Below are positions 33,454 through 44,920 of a stretch of DNA of 64,000 nucleotides, one piece after another. A model generated the notes under the pieces. It did no database searches. It was not told where the DNA came from and worked only from the letters and a program-made list of their open reading frames with translations. Made by a program: the position numbers and the translations under genes. The DNA lies in NCBI GenBank assembly GCA_030386875.1, contig CM059570.1, positions 29,016,192 to 29,080,191 of the forward strand. The letters are read 5' to 3'. The number at the start of each line of letters is the position of its first letter. Positions within the stretch are counted from its first letter, which is position 1. This stretch comes from Morinoia aosen. Lineage: Eukaryota > Arthropoda > Malacostraca > Amphipoda > Talitridae.

Positions 33454-34470
33454 TCGTTAGAACTAAAGCTATTCACAAGCACTAGTTAGAACTAAAGATA
33501 TCCAGAAGCCCTCGTTAGGACCAATGCTATTCAGAAGCCCTAGTTAGAACTAAAGCTATTCAGAAGCCCTAGTTTGAACTATAGATATCCAGAAGCCCTC
33601 GTTAGAACTAATGCTATTCAGAAGCCATAGTTAGAATTAAAGCTAATCAGAAGCCCTCGTTAGAACTAATGCTATTCAGAAGCCCTTGCTAGATATAATG
33701 CTATTCAGAAGCCCTAGTTAGAACTTATGCTATTCAGAAGCCCTAGTTAGAACTAATGCTATTCAGAACCCCTATTTAGAACTAATGCTATTCAGATGCC
33801 CTGGCTAGAACTAATGCTATTCAAATTCCCTCGTTAGAACTAATACTATACAGATGCCCTCGCTAGAACTAATGCTACTCAGATGCACTCGTTAAAACTA
33901 ATGCTATTCAAATGCCCTAGTTAGAACCAATGCTATTTAGATGCCCTGGCTAGAACTAATGCTATTCAAATGCCCTCGTTAGAACTAATGCTATTCAGAT
34001 GCCTTAGTTAGAACCAATGCTATTCAGATGGCCTGGCTAAAACTAATGCTATTCAAATGCCCTCGTTAGAACCAATACTATTCAGAAGCCATTGTTAGAA
34101 CTAATTCAGAGGCCCTAGTTAGAACTAATGCTATTCGGAAGCCCTAATTAGAACTAATGCTATTCAGAAACCCTCGTTAGAACTAAAGCTATTCAGAAGC
34201 CCTCGTTAGAACCAATGCTATTCAGAAGCCCTAGTTAAAACTAATGCTATTCAGAAGCCCTCGTTAGAAATAATGCTATTCAGAAGCATTAGTTAGAACT
34301 AAAGCTATTCAGAAGCCCTCGTTAGAACTAATACTATTCAGAAGCCCTTGTTAGAACTAAAGCTATTCAGAAGCCCTAGTTTGAACTATAGATATCCAGA
34401 AGCCCTCGTTAGAACTAATGCTATTCAGATGCCCTAGTTAAAACTGAAGCTATTCAGAAGCCCTCATTAG

Positions 34471-34766
34471 GTTAGGTTAGGTAGGTTAACATCGGCATCT
34501 TTGGGATGCTTTATTTCCAATCAAGCCTGATACATATGATCTTAGCATTGGTTTTTCAAATGTCTTATAACTAACCCTATGTATAGGACACTATGACGGT
34601 TCCCCCGTAAAGCCGGTACCCATTTCCGACACCTGGGTTTAGTGGGGTATTGTGCTTGAGCTTTCCCTTATACCCAACGGGGAAATTCTCTGCGCCAGCG
34701 CCGGGATACGAACCCGCGACTCCAACATACGAGCCCGATCCCGTAACCACTGTACCACGGAGAGCA
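34471..34766 (-). mobile_element. SINE, head type 2, array copy 4
   Basis: Same junctions; the left duplication has mutated to TCATTAG. It is the last SINE in the array; the remaining 2.4 kb of array lacks one. Confidence 0.88.
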
Positions 34767-37222
34767 TCGTTAGAACTAAACCAATTCAGAAGTACTAGTT
34801 AGAACTAAAGATATCCTGAAGCCCTCGTTAGGACCAATGCTATTCAGAAGCCCTAGTTGGAACTAAAGCTATTCAGAAGCCCTAGTTTGAACTATAGATA
34901 TCCAGAAGCCCTCGTTAGAACTAATGCTATTCAGAAGCCATAGTTAGAATTAAAGCTATTCAGAAGCCCTCGTTAGAACTAATGCTATTCAGAAGCCCTT
35001 GCTAGATATAATGCTATTCAGAAGCCCTAGTTAGAACTGATGCTATTCAGAAGCCCTAGTTAGAACTAATGCTATTCAGAAGCCCTATTTAGAACTAATG
35101 CTATTCAGATGCCCTGGCTAGAACTAATGCTATTCAAATTCCCTCGTTGGAACTAATACTATACAGATGCCCTCGCTAGAACTAATGCTACTCAGATGCA
35201 CTCGTTAAAACTAATGCTATTCAAATGCCCTAGTTAGAACCAATGTTATTTAGATGCCCTGGCTAGAACTAATGCTATTCAAATGCCCTCGTTAGAACTA
35301 ATGCTATTCAGATGCCTTAGTTAGAACCAATGCTATTCAGATGGCCTGGCTAGAACTAATGCTATTCAAATGCTTTCGTTAGAACCAATACTATTCAGAA
35401 GCCCTTGTTAGAACTAATGCTATTCAGAAGCCCTAGTTAGAACTAATGCTATTCAGAAGCCCTAGTTAGAACTAATGCTATTCAGAAGCCCTCGTTAGAA
35501 CTAAAGCTATTCAGAAGCCCTCGTTAGAACCCATGCTATTCAGAAGCCCTAGTTAGAACTAATACTATTCAGAAGCCCTCGTTAGAACTAATGCTATTCA
35601 AAAGCCCTCGTTAAAACTAATGCTGTTCAGATGCCCTAGTTGGAACTAAAGCTATTCAGAAGCCCTCGCTAGAACTAAAGCTATTCAGAAGCCCTAGTAA
35701 GAACTAAAGATATCAAGAAGCCCTCGTTAGAACCAATGCTCATTCAGAAGCCCTAGTTAGAACTAAAGCTATTCTGAAGCCCAAGTTTGAACTACAGATA
35801 TCCTGAAGCCCTTGTTAGAACTAATGCTATTCAGAAGCCCTAGTTAGAACTAAAGCTATTCAGAAGCCCTCGCTAGAACTAATGCTATTCAGAAGCCCTT
35901 GTTAGAACTAATGCTATTCAGATGCCCTAGTTAGAACTAAAGATATCCAGAAGCCCTCGTTCGAACCAATGCTATTCAGAAGCCCTAGTTAGAACTACAG
36001 CTATTCAGAAGCCCTAGTTTAAACTATAGATATCCAGAAGCCCTCGTTAGAACTAATGATATTCAGAAGCCCTAGTTAGAACTAAAGCTATTCAGAAGCC
36101 CTCGTTAGAACTAATGCTATTCAGAAGCCCTTATTAGAACAAATGCTATTCTGAAGCCCTAGTTAGAACTAATGCTATTCAGAAGCCATAGTTAGAACAA
36201 ATGCTATTCAGAAGCCCTAGTTAGAACTAATGCTATTCAGAAGCCCTCGTTAGAACTAATGCTATTCAGAAGCCCTATTTAGAACTAATGCTATTCAGAT
36301 GCCCTGGCTAGAACTAATGTTATTCAAATACCCTCGTTAGAACTAATGCTATTCAGATGCCCTCGCTAGAACTAATGCTATTCAGATGCACTTGTTAGAA
36401 CTAATGCTATTCAAATGCCCTAGTTAGAACCAATGCTATTCAGATGCCCTGGCTAGAACTAATGCTATTCAAATGCCATCGTTAGAACTAATGCTATTCA
36501 GATGCCCTAGTTAGAACCAATGCAATTCAGATGCACTGGCTAGAACTTATGCTATTCAAATGCCCTCGTTAGAACCAATGCTATTCAGATACCCGAGTTA
36601 GAACTAAAGCTATTCAGAAGCCCTCGTTAGAACTAAAGCTATTTAGAAGCCCTCGTTAGAACTAAAGCTATTCAGAAGCCCTAGTCAGAACTAAAGGTAT
36701 CCAGAAGCCCTCGTTAGAACCCATGCTATTCATAAATCCTAGTTGAAACTAAAGCTATTCAGAAGCCCTAGTTGGAACTTTAGCTATCCAGAAGCCCTCG
36801 TTAGAACTAATGTTATTCAGAAGCCCTAGTTAGAACTGAAGCTGTTCAGAAGCCCTCGTTAGAACTAAAGCTATTCAGAAGCCCTAGTTAGAACTAAAGA
36901 TATCCAAAAGCCCTAGTTAGAACTAATGCTATTCAGATGCCCTCGTTAGAACTAATGCTATTCAAATGCCCTCATTTGAACTAATGCTATTCAGACGCCC
37001 TCGTTAGAACTGAAGCTATTCAGAAGCCCTCGTTAGAACTAAAGCTATTCAGAAGCCCTAGTTAGAACTAAAGATATCCAGAAGCCCTAGTTAGAACTAA
37101 TGCTATTCAGATGCCCTCGTTAGTACCAATGCTATTCAAATGCCCTAATTAGAACTAATGCTATTCAGATGCCCTAGTTAGAACTAATGCTAATCAGAAG
37201 CCCTTGTTAGAACTAATGCTGT

Positions 37223-37544
37223 AGTACTCATGGTAAGCCATGACTGCTTTCAACACGTTCACCGCGTGTCCACGATTACAAACGGTAGGTTTGGTTAGGT
37301 CCTACTTGGCAGAATTGGGAAATCGACTTTACAGGTCAAATGCATTTTTATACTTTCCAAGAAATATGAAATTGCGATTTTACGATAACCTTTCCCTTTG
37401 TTTGGTAACAGTTATTTTTTTAAAATGTTGCGAAGTATATGAAATGTCATTCATTTCTACCGGTATGTGAATGAACAATTTTTCTATAGGTAAATATGTG
37501 TCCCAATAAGCGGGAAACATGTTAAACGCATAAGATGGTTTATG
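37223..37544. other. Short unique spacer
   Basis: Contains GGTTTGGTTAGGTCC but no further structure I can support. Confidence 0.4.
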
Positions 37545-37925
37545 GGTTGAATGTGTAGTCTTGAAAGTGAGGTTATGAATGGAATGTGTAGTCTTAAAAG
37601 TGAGGTTATGACTGGAATGTGTTGTCTTAAAAGTGAGGTTATGACTGTAACGTGTAGTGTGGAAAGTGAGGTTATGACTGGAACGTGTAGTCTCGAAAGT
37701 GAGGTTATGACTGGAACGTGTAGTCTCGAAAGTGAGGTTATGACTGGAACGTGTAGTCTCGAAAGTGAGGTTATGACTGGAACGTGTAGTCTCGAAAGTG
37801 AGGTTATGACTGGAACGTGTAGTCTCGAAAGTGAGGTTATGACTGGAATGTGTGGTCTCGAAAGTGAGGTTATGACTGGAACGTGTAGTCTCGAAAGTGA
37901 GGTTGTGACTGGAACGTATAGTTTT
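37545..37925. repeat. 33-bp minisatellite
   Basis: About 11.5 units of GTGTAGTCTCGAAAGTGAGG plus TTATGACTGGAAC. The unit is 11 codons and stop-free on the plus strand, reading TCSLESEVMTG. Confidence 0.93.
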
Positions 37926-38339
37926 GAAAGCTATTTCAAAAATTATCCCAGAGCATTACACTGCCTTTACACACATCAACAGTTGGGACGATGCAAGATG
38001 ATCTATGACTTCATGTGGCTGTCGTCAGACCTGAACGCGCATATCGTTTTTTTTAAAGAAGGAAAAGTTATGGATTATATGCTCCCAATATCCAACAGTC
38101 ATATCTCGGTATTCTTCAGCAAATTGCAAAAGTTTTCTCACTTGCTGACGACATTAAAACTTCCTGATGCATTTCCATTTACCGAAAAACATTTCCATCA
38201 ACTCTTGACGCACTGCTCTCTGAGAAATTGCTTACTGGACCTTCACAAAACTCACCAGTTATCAAATGCTCTGCTGTACGCCCTTTTTTCTTCGCCAATC
38301 TTTTCGAAGGTCGTTTTTCATTGTCGTTCGGAATGTTAG
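37551..38339 (+). CDS. Hypothetical ORF: 11-residue repeats plus a non-repetitive 140-residue tail
   Basis: ATG-initiated, 262 codons. Residues 1-120 are eleven TCSLESEVMTG-type repeats. The remaining residues (from SFESYFKNYPRALHCLY) are non-repetitive, with no recognised domain. An open tail of about 140 codons in AT-rich DNA is somewhat long for chance, but there is no promoter, splice or homology support. The repeat part is open simply because its unit is a multiple of three. I consider a real gene possible but unlikely. Confidence 0.15.
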   Translation: MCSLESEVMNGMCSLKSEVMTGMCCLKSEVMTVTCSVESEVMTGTCSLESEVMTGTCSLESEVMTGTCSLESEVMTGTCSLESEVMTGTCSLESEVMTGMCGLESEVMTGTCSLESEVVTGTYSFESYFKNYPRALHCLYTHQQLGRCKMIYDFMWLSSDLNAHIVFFKEGKVMDYMLPISNSHISVFFSKLQKFSHLLTTLKLPDAFPFTEKHFHQLLTHCSLRNCLLDLHKTHQLSNALLYALFSSPIFSKVVFHCRSEC

Positions 38340-38889
38340 ACCTTCGACAATTTGCAAGAAATGAACCGGGTTCTTCCATAGTATTTCGGAATATTAGGCC
38401 TTCCACAATTTGCAAGAAATAAACCGGGTTCTGCATTTCATTTCCTGTGTGTTATTGTTATTTGCATCATTTTTATATATAAGCAGTTGATTGTACAAAT
38501 GTCCCGTGATAATTTTACATTTTGATAAATGCAGACAGGTCCTTTACTCGGGTCTTCATTTCTCTGATGTAAATGAAATTTTACAATTCGATGCGCACCC
38601 AGAGCGCGTATTTTCTACTTATCATTAAACGCTCTTAGAATGTAGCCTCATATACTCGTGCAATATCAGACAAACCCTGAAACAAAATCATGCAAAATAT
38701 ACAAATGAAATTGAAATGCACTGTGCCAATTTTTTGGCTACTTGTTGCGCCATGTATTTGCTGCAATTATTAGTAATTACCAGCTGTACTTAATTACTGC
38801 TAATACTGTAACTACTCCGCAGCACATGGCACATTGGCAAATATTCTTTTGCTAAAACTTTCTAAGCGACCTACAAGTGGTGTTGTTAT
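37926..38889. other. Spacer with a 58-bp tandem duplication
   Basis: At about 38325-38430 the phrase CAATTTGCAAGAAATGAACC with flanking TTCGGAATGTTAGACCTT occurs twice, about 58 bp apart. The rest is AT-rich with nothing recognised beyond the ORF noted above. Confidence 0.5.
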
Positions 38890-38900
38890 TTAGCGAAGTC

Positions 38901-39990
38901 TGATAATGACGGGAGCAAGTCGGTACGCGTCACTAGGCAGCCTGATAATGACGGGAGCAGGTCGGTACGCATCATTAGGCAGCCTGATAATGACGGGAGC
39001 AGGTCGGTACGCATCATTAAGCAGCCTGATAATGACGGGAGCAGGTCGGTACGCATCATTAGGCAGCCTGATAATGACGGGAGCAGGTCGGTACGCGTCA
39101 TTAGGCAGCCTGATAATGACGGGAGCAGGTCGGTGTGCATCACTAGGCAGCCTGATAATGACGGGAGCAGGTCGGTGTGCATCACTAGGCAGCCTGATAA
39201 TGACGGGAGCAAGTCGGTACGCATCATTAGGCAGCCTGATAATGACGGGAGCAGGTCGGTACGCGTCATTAAGCAGCCTGATAATGACGGGAGCAGGTCG
39301 GTACGCGTCATTAGGCAGCCTGATAATGACGGAAGCAGGTCGGTACGCGTCATTAGGCAGCCTGATAATGACGGGAGCAGGTCGGTACGCATCATTAGGC
39401 AGCCTGATAATGACGGGAGCAGGTCAGTGTGCATCACTAGGCAGCCTGATAATGACGGGAGCAGGTCGGTACGCATCACTAGGCAGCCTGATGATGACGG
39501 GAGCAGGTCGGTACGCGTCATTAGGCAGCCTGATAATGACGGGAGCAGGTCGGTACGCATCATTAGGCAGCCTGATAATGACGGGAGCAGGTCGGTACGC
39601 GTCATTAGGCAGCCTGATAATGACGGGAGCAGGTCGGTGTGCATCACTAGGCAGCCTGATAATGACGGGAGCAGGTCGGTGTGCATCACTAGGCAGCCTG
39701 ATAATGACGGGAGCAAGTCGGTACGCATCATTAGGCAGCCTGATAATGACGGGAGCAGGTCGGTACGCGTCATTAGGCAGCCTGATAATGACGGGAGCAG
39801 GTCGGTACGCGTCATTAGGCAGCCTGATAATGACGGGAGCAGGTCGGTACGCATCATTAGGCAGCCTGATAATGACGGGAGCAGGTCAGTGTGCATCACT
39901 AGGCAGTCTGATAATGACGGGAGCAGGTCGGTGTGCATCACTAGGCAGCGTGATAATGACGGGAGCAGGTCGGTACGCATCACTAGGCAG
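38901..39990. repeat. 42-bp minisatellite, 26 units
   Basis: The unit is GATAATGACGGGAGCAGGTC plus GGTACGCATCATTAGGCAGCCT. Units vary at three or four sites (GTGTGC for GTACGC, CACTAG for CATTAG, CAAGTC for CAGGTC). Blocks of variants recur about 12 units apart. Being 14 codons and stop-free, it reads as long frames on both strands. Confidence 0.95.
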
Positions 39991-39992
39991 TG

Positions 39993-40546
39993 TATCCTAG
40001 AGTCTAACTGGCGACCCCGGTAAAAGCGACACCGAACAATAGTAATATCGGAACGTGATCCATTGAGTTTTCTGCATTTGCTGAATAAATAGACTAAGCC
40101 TGAGAGTTTGTACGCAGCACGAGAAAATCATTCTGCTATCAATGTTTTAAATCTTTATTTTAAGCTACTGAACATTCATATTTTTATTTTATATCATCTA
40201 TAATTCATATTTTTATACAATATTCTATATTTTTATACAATACAAGTGAACTTTCATACTTTTATTCCATTTCATCTATATTTTAGGTCTTTATGTTATG
40301 TTACTGATATTTCAGACATTTTTTATTATTTCAGATCTTTATATTATAATATTGACACTTCAGATATTAGCATTAATTAATTAACCCGCAGGCACGCCGT
40401 TACCTTGCTGTCTCGGTTCCCTGCGAAAGCTTGCTGGTACGGTATGTGTGTACGAAAATTCAACATCTCAACTCTGATTTGTTATATTCCTACCTTACGG
40501 AGTCATTGATCGCACATCAGAATTGAGCGTAAGTATACACCACGGA
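39993..40546. other. AT-rich spacer
   Basis: Degenerate TTTATAT/ATTCATATTTTTAT phrases around 40150-40370. No gene. Confidence 0.4.
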
Positions 40547-40805
40547 AGAGGAAACAAGGTAGGGTCATTTCTATGGGAGAAAATACGCCTCCTCTTGTTC
40601 GGCTAGCCAATAGAAAGGCTTTATTTCAAACAAACTTTATGACGTCACCAAAACGCCACGTCGTTAGGCCAATAGTGGAGCCAGATTTGGGGGTAGGAGT
40701 GCTACCAGATGCAATATGAGCGCTGCTAATGGTTCGTTCCCGTGACGTCAGCAAAACCACACCGTCAACGAAAAACGACTCGTTTGACCCTACCTTGTTT
40801 CCTCT
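40547..40805. mobile_element. Short inverted-repeat element (MITE-like) carrying two CRE palindromes
   Basis: AGAGGAAACAAGGTAGGGTC at the left end is exactly reverse-complemented at the right end (21-bp perfect inverted repeats). Inside are two perfect TGACGTCA sites (40640-40647 and 40743-40750) and two CCAATAG boxes. No coding frame. The target duplication is unclear (CCACGG / CCATGG flanks), so the superfamily is not assigned. Confidence 0.7.
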
Positions 40806-41327
40806 ACCATGGTTCGAAGTGTGTTATTGAGCCAATCCATGTTGCGTGGATGGATCCAAAGGTTACAGCGCTGCAGCCAAGCCCGTTACTTTCACTGCCA
40901 TTTTAGCTCCACAAACCCGCATCGTCTTCCCATCAAATACGGAACCTCTATTTTCATACATCGCATCGTTACACTGTTGTCGAGGAGTTTCATGATTGAA
41001 TGTTTTAAAGTATTATAAAAATAACAAAATGAGTTTGAAACTACACACGTAGGAAGCAATGTGATTCCTGCTTACACCACAGATATTTGTAGGTTCAATT
41101 TTTCTGTTGCTCGATCAAATTTAGACGTTTTGTTCATAGAAAAATGTTCATCAGCCTCTATCAAAATTCACCGGCATACATCGAAATTCACCAACATTCA
41201 TCATAATTCATCAGCATTGAAGTACAAAATAAATTTCGTGAATTTTAGACCTAATTCGCGTGGAGATATGTTATAGTTACTAAACATTAGATTAAATGTA
41301 AACAGCGCTAGCGCACGAAGTTAATTT
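40806..41327. other. Spacer
   Basis: Around 41150-41222 a degenerate ATTCATCAGCAT-type repeat is visible. Nothing else recognised. Confidence 0.4.
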
Positions 41328-42665
41328 GAATGAGGGAAACTTTATTTACTCCAGCAAGACTATTCACTACCGCAGAATGAAGGAGACTTTATTTACTCCA
41401 GCAAGACTATTCACTACCGCAGAATGAAGGAGACTTTATTTACTCCAGCAAGACCATTCACTACCGCAGAATGAAGGAGACTTTATTTACTCCAGCAAGA
41501 CTATTCACTACCGCAGAATGAAGGAGACTATATTTACTCCCAGTAAGACCATTCACTACCGCAGAATGAAGGAGACTTTATTTACTCCTAGTAAGACCAT
41601 TCACTACCGCAGAATGAAGGAGACTTTATTTACTCCCAGTAAGACCATTCACTACCGCAGAATGAAGGAGACTTTATTTACTCCCAGTAAGACCATTCAC
41701 TACCGCAGAATGAAGGAGACTTTATTTACTCCTAGTAAGACCATTCACTACCGCAGAATGAAGGAGACTTTATTTACTCCAGCAAGACTATTCACTACCG
41801 CAGAATGAAGGAGACTTTATTTACTCCCAGTAAGACCATTCACCACCGCAGAATGAAGGAGACTTTATTTACTCCCAGCAAGACCATTCACCACCGCAGA
41901 ATGAAGGAGACTTTATTTACTCCAGCAAGACTATTCACTACCGCAGAATGAAGGAGACTTTATTTACTCCCAGTAAGACCATTCACCACCGCAGAATGAA
42001 GGAGACTTTATTTACTCCCAGCAAGACCATTCACCACCGCAGAATGAAGGAGACTTTATTTACTCCCAGCAAGACCATTCACCACCGCAGAATGAAGGAG
42101 ACTTTATTTACTCCCAGTAAGACCATTCACTACCGCAGAATGGAGGAGACTTTATTTACTCCCAGCAAGACCATTCACCACCGCAGAATGGAGGAGACTT
42201 TATTTACTCCCAGCAAGACCATTCATCACCGCAGAATGAAGGAGACTTTATTTACTCCCAGTAAGACCATTCACTACCGCAGAATGAAGGAGACTTTATT
42301 TACTCCCAGTAAGACCATTCACCACCGCAGAATGGAGGAGACTTTATTTACTCCCAGCAAGACCATTCACCACCGCAGAATGAAGGAGACTTTATTTACT
42401 CCCAGCAAGACCATTCACCACCGCAGAATGAAGGAGACTTTATTTACTCCCAGTAAGACCATTCACCACCGCAGAATGAAGGAGACTTTATTTACTCCCA
42501 GTAAGACCATTCACCACCGCAGAATGAAGGAGACTTTATTTACTCCCAGTAAGACCATTCACCACCGCAGAATGAAGGAGACTTTATTTACTCCCAGTAA
42601 GACCATTCACTACCGCAGAATGAAGGAGACTTTATTTACTCTCAGCAAGACCATTCACTACCGCA
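41328..42665. repeat. 48-bp minisatellite, about 28 units
   Basis: The unit is GAATGAAGGAGACTTTATTT plus ACTCCCAGTAAGACCATTCACTACCGCA in two pieces. A 47-bp variant lacks one C (ACTCCAGCAAGACTATTC) and breaks the reading frame; it is concentrated at the left end. Other variants swap TACC for CACC and GAAG for GGAG. Confidence 0.95.
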
Positions 42666-43252
42666 GAATCGCTAGCTCATGTGTCGATGCAAATACATGA
42701 AAAACATGTTTTCCGAAGTTTTTTTGAGCCTGTCAGTGTCATTACAGACGCACTGTCATTGAGCAGTAAATGCGACTGAAGCGAGAGCAAGTGGGCGGAG
42801 CTTGCGCCTCTCTTCACTGCTCACGCGCGCACTCAATGATCGTGTAAACCGGCCTTTAGGCAGGAAGAAATTTGCGGTTTTCTTCGTCACACTTAAATTC
42901 TCATTCCCAAGCGCTGTATTGTGGATACTTCCAGTTAAAAAATGTCTATCTTGCGAAGAATACTTCCTGCATCGACGTTTTGGTGAAACATGAACGAAAA
43001 TAACAACGATATGTTGTGCAATTGTACCCTCCTGTTAATCATGTATATTTGCGCGCTCGTCACCCAATGCAGTTATAACACAGTAAAAAATTCAGCGCTC
43101 GGTTTCCAACAGAGGAAAAATTGAAAGAAAATTAAAGTTACAGTAATTTTCAGTAACAGACTTTGGATAAAAGTTTTTTTTCATGAAAAAAAAAATAAGT
43201 TTCATATTCAAGCAGTGCGTGTTTTTCTCTTTTCTTACAGTTTTGCTACACG
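42666..43252. other. Spacer with an imperfect inverted repeat
   Basis: CATTGAGCAGTAAATGCGAC (from 42759) and the complement of CACTGCTCACGCGCGCACTC (to about 42836) form an imperfect inverted repeat, followed by CGTGTAAACCGGCCTTTAGG. This resembles one end of a DNA-transposon MITE, but the other end was not found. Confidence 0.35.
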
Positions 43253-44090
43253 CAGCCCCACATGCTGTCCCACACGCTGCCCCACACGCTGTCCCACACG
43301 CTGCCCCACACGCTGCCCCACATGCTGCCCCACACGCTGCCCCACATGCTGCCCCACACGCTGCCCCAAACGCTGCCCCACATGCTGCCCCACATGCTGC
43401 CCCACACGCTGTCCCACACGCTGTCCCACACGCTGTCCCACACGCTGTCCCACATGCTGCCCCACACGCTGCTCTACACGCTGCACCACATGCTGTCCCA
43501 CACGCTGTCCCACACGCTGCCCCACATGCTGCCCCACACGCTGCCCCACACCCTGCCCCACAAGCTGCCCCACACGCTGTCCCACACGCTGCTCCACATG
43601 CTGCCCCACACGCTGCCCCACACGCTGCCCCACATGCTGCCCCACACGCTGTCCTACACGCTGTCCCACACGCTGTCCCACACGCTGCCCCACATGCTGC
43701 CCCACACGCTGCCCCACACGCTGCCCCACATGCTGCCCCACACGCTGTCCCACACGCTGCCCACACGCTGTCCCACACGCTGCCCCCACGCTGCCCCACA
43801 TGCTGTCCTACACGCTTTCCCACACGCTGTCCCACACGCTGCCCCACACGCTGTCCCACACGCTGCCACACACGCTGTCCCACACGCTGTCCCACTCGCT
43901 GCCCCACACGCTGTCCCACACGCTGCCCCACACGCTGTCCTACACGCTGTCCCACACGCTGTCCCACATGCTGCCCCACACGCTGTCCCACACGCTGTCC
44001 CACACGCTGCCCCACACGCTGTCCCACACGCATTCCTACACGCTGCCCCACATGCTGCCCCACACGCTGTCCCACACGCTGTGTTGTAGA
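43253..44090. repeat. 12-bp minisatellite, about 70 units
   Basis: The unit is CCCCACACGCTG, with frequent CCCCACATGCTG and TCCCACACGCTG variants. A few indels near 43760-43800 shift the frame. It is C-rich on the plus strand. Confidence 0.96.
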
Positions 44091-44224
44091 TACACTTTGA
44101 TGTAAATTTTTCTTTGAATTTTTTACTCTCATTTGGAAAAGCTTTTTTTGATATAATTGCATTTATTTGCTGCTTAAAAAAACAGGACTGTGAATTATTT
44201 TCTGGGCACAAGAAGTGGTTCTTT

Positions 44225-44660
44225 GGTGGAGGTCTGGGGTCGGTAATGGGTGAACACCCCATAGAATGTGGGCTTGTTAAAGGGTCCACCCCAATAATGA
44301 AATGGGTATGATATTGGGTGCCCCACCCCTTCTATGAAAATGGGTTCGATAATGGGTGCCCTTCCCCTTCTATGAAAATGGGTTCGGTAATGGGTGCCCT
44401 GCCCCTTCTATGGAAATGGGTTCGATAATGGGTGCCCCGTTAAATGAACATGGGTTTGGTAATGGGTGCCCCACCAAATGAAAATGGATTGGATAATGGG
44501 TACCCCTCCCCCCCGAATGAAAATGGGTTCGACAATGGGTGCCCCCCCCCCCCCCCGAATGAAAATGGGTTCGACAATGGATTCCCCTCTAAATGAAAAT
44601 AAATTCAATAATGGGGTCCTCGTTAAATGAAAATGGGTCCAGTAATGGATGCCCCACAAA
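44225..44660. repeat. Degenerate 35-42-bp minisatellite
   Basis: About 11 units of ATGAAAATGGGTTCGATAAT plus GGGTGCCCC. Unit lengths vary because of a polymorphic C run (up to about 15 C at 44543-44556). Confidence 0.88.
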
Positions 44661-44920
44661 AAATGCACCCACCCTTACTGACTGCCCAGTGCCCAGCACT
44701 CACGCATTTCATTTAGACGTATATATTTACACGGGCACGCAGTTCAAGTCTAGTAAGTTCAATTGAAGAAAAAATCTCTGAATGGGAGAAAATTTAATCC
44801 CACAATGGAAAATTTAGTTTTATCTTACAGAAAAAATACGCGAAAAATCTTCGGTCAAGGGTAGAAAGTATTTTTAGAAGCGATTTAAAAATGTTATGTC
44901 TAAATGACTCTTATTATTCG

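Larger units (their letters stand above)
28680..37222. repeat. 8.5-kb 29-bp satellite array with four embedded SINEs
   Basis: The unit is approximately TTAGAACTAATGCTATTCAG plus AAGCCCTAG, 29 bp. I estimate about 250 units outside the SINEs. Variants fall into recurring types (AAG or ATG after TTCAG; CTAGTT, CTCGTT or CTGGCT at the junction; GATATCC in place of GCTATTC). The order of variants repeats on a 1.3-1.6 kb scale, each long unit carrying one SINE. Stops occur in all frames, so it is non-coding. Confidence 0.95.

Noticed and set aside
30021-34500. TTAGG repeats as a telomere or interstitial telomere
   Set aside because: Only three or four units, always at the same end of the SINE copies; they are the SINE tail.
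28680-37222. Regular 29-bp repeats suggestive of a CRISPR array
   Set aside because: Units are directly adjacent with no unique spacers, and the context is eukaryotic with SINEs inside the array.
40809-41018. Small plus-strand frame starting beside the CRE element
   Set aside because: 70 codons without recognisable domain or conserved start context; length is within chance for the region.
43092-44162. Overlapping 300-codon frames on both strands (APHAVPHA, GQRVGQRV)
   Set aside because: They come from a 12-bp stop-free satellite unit.
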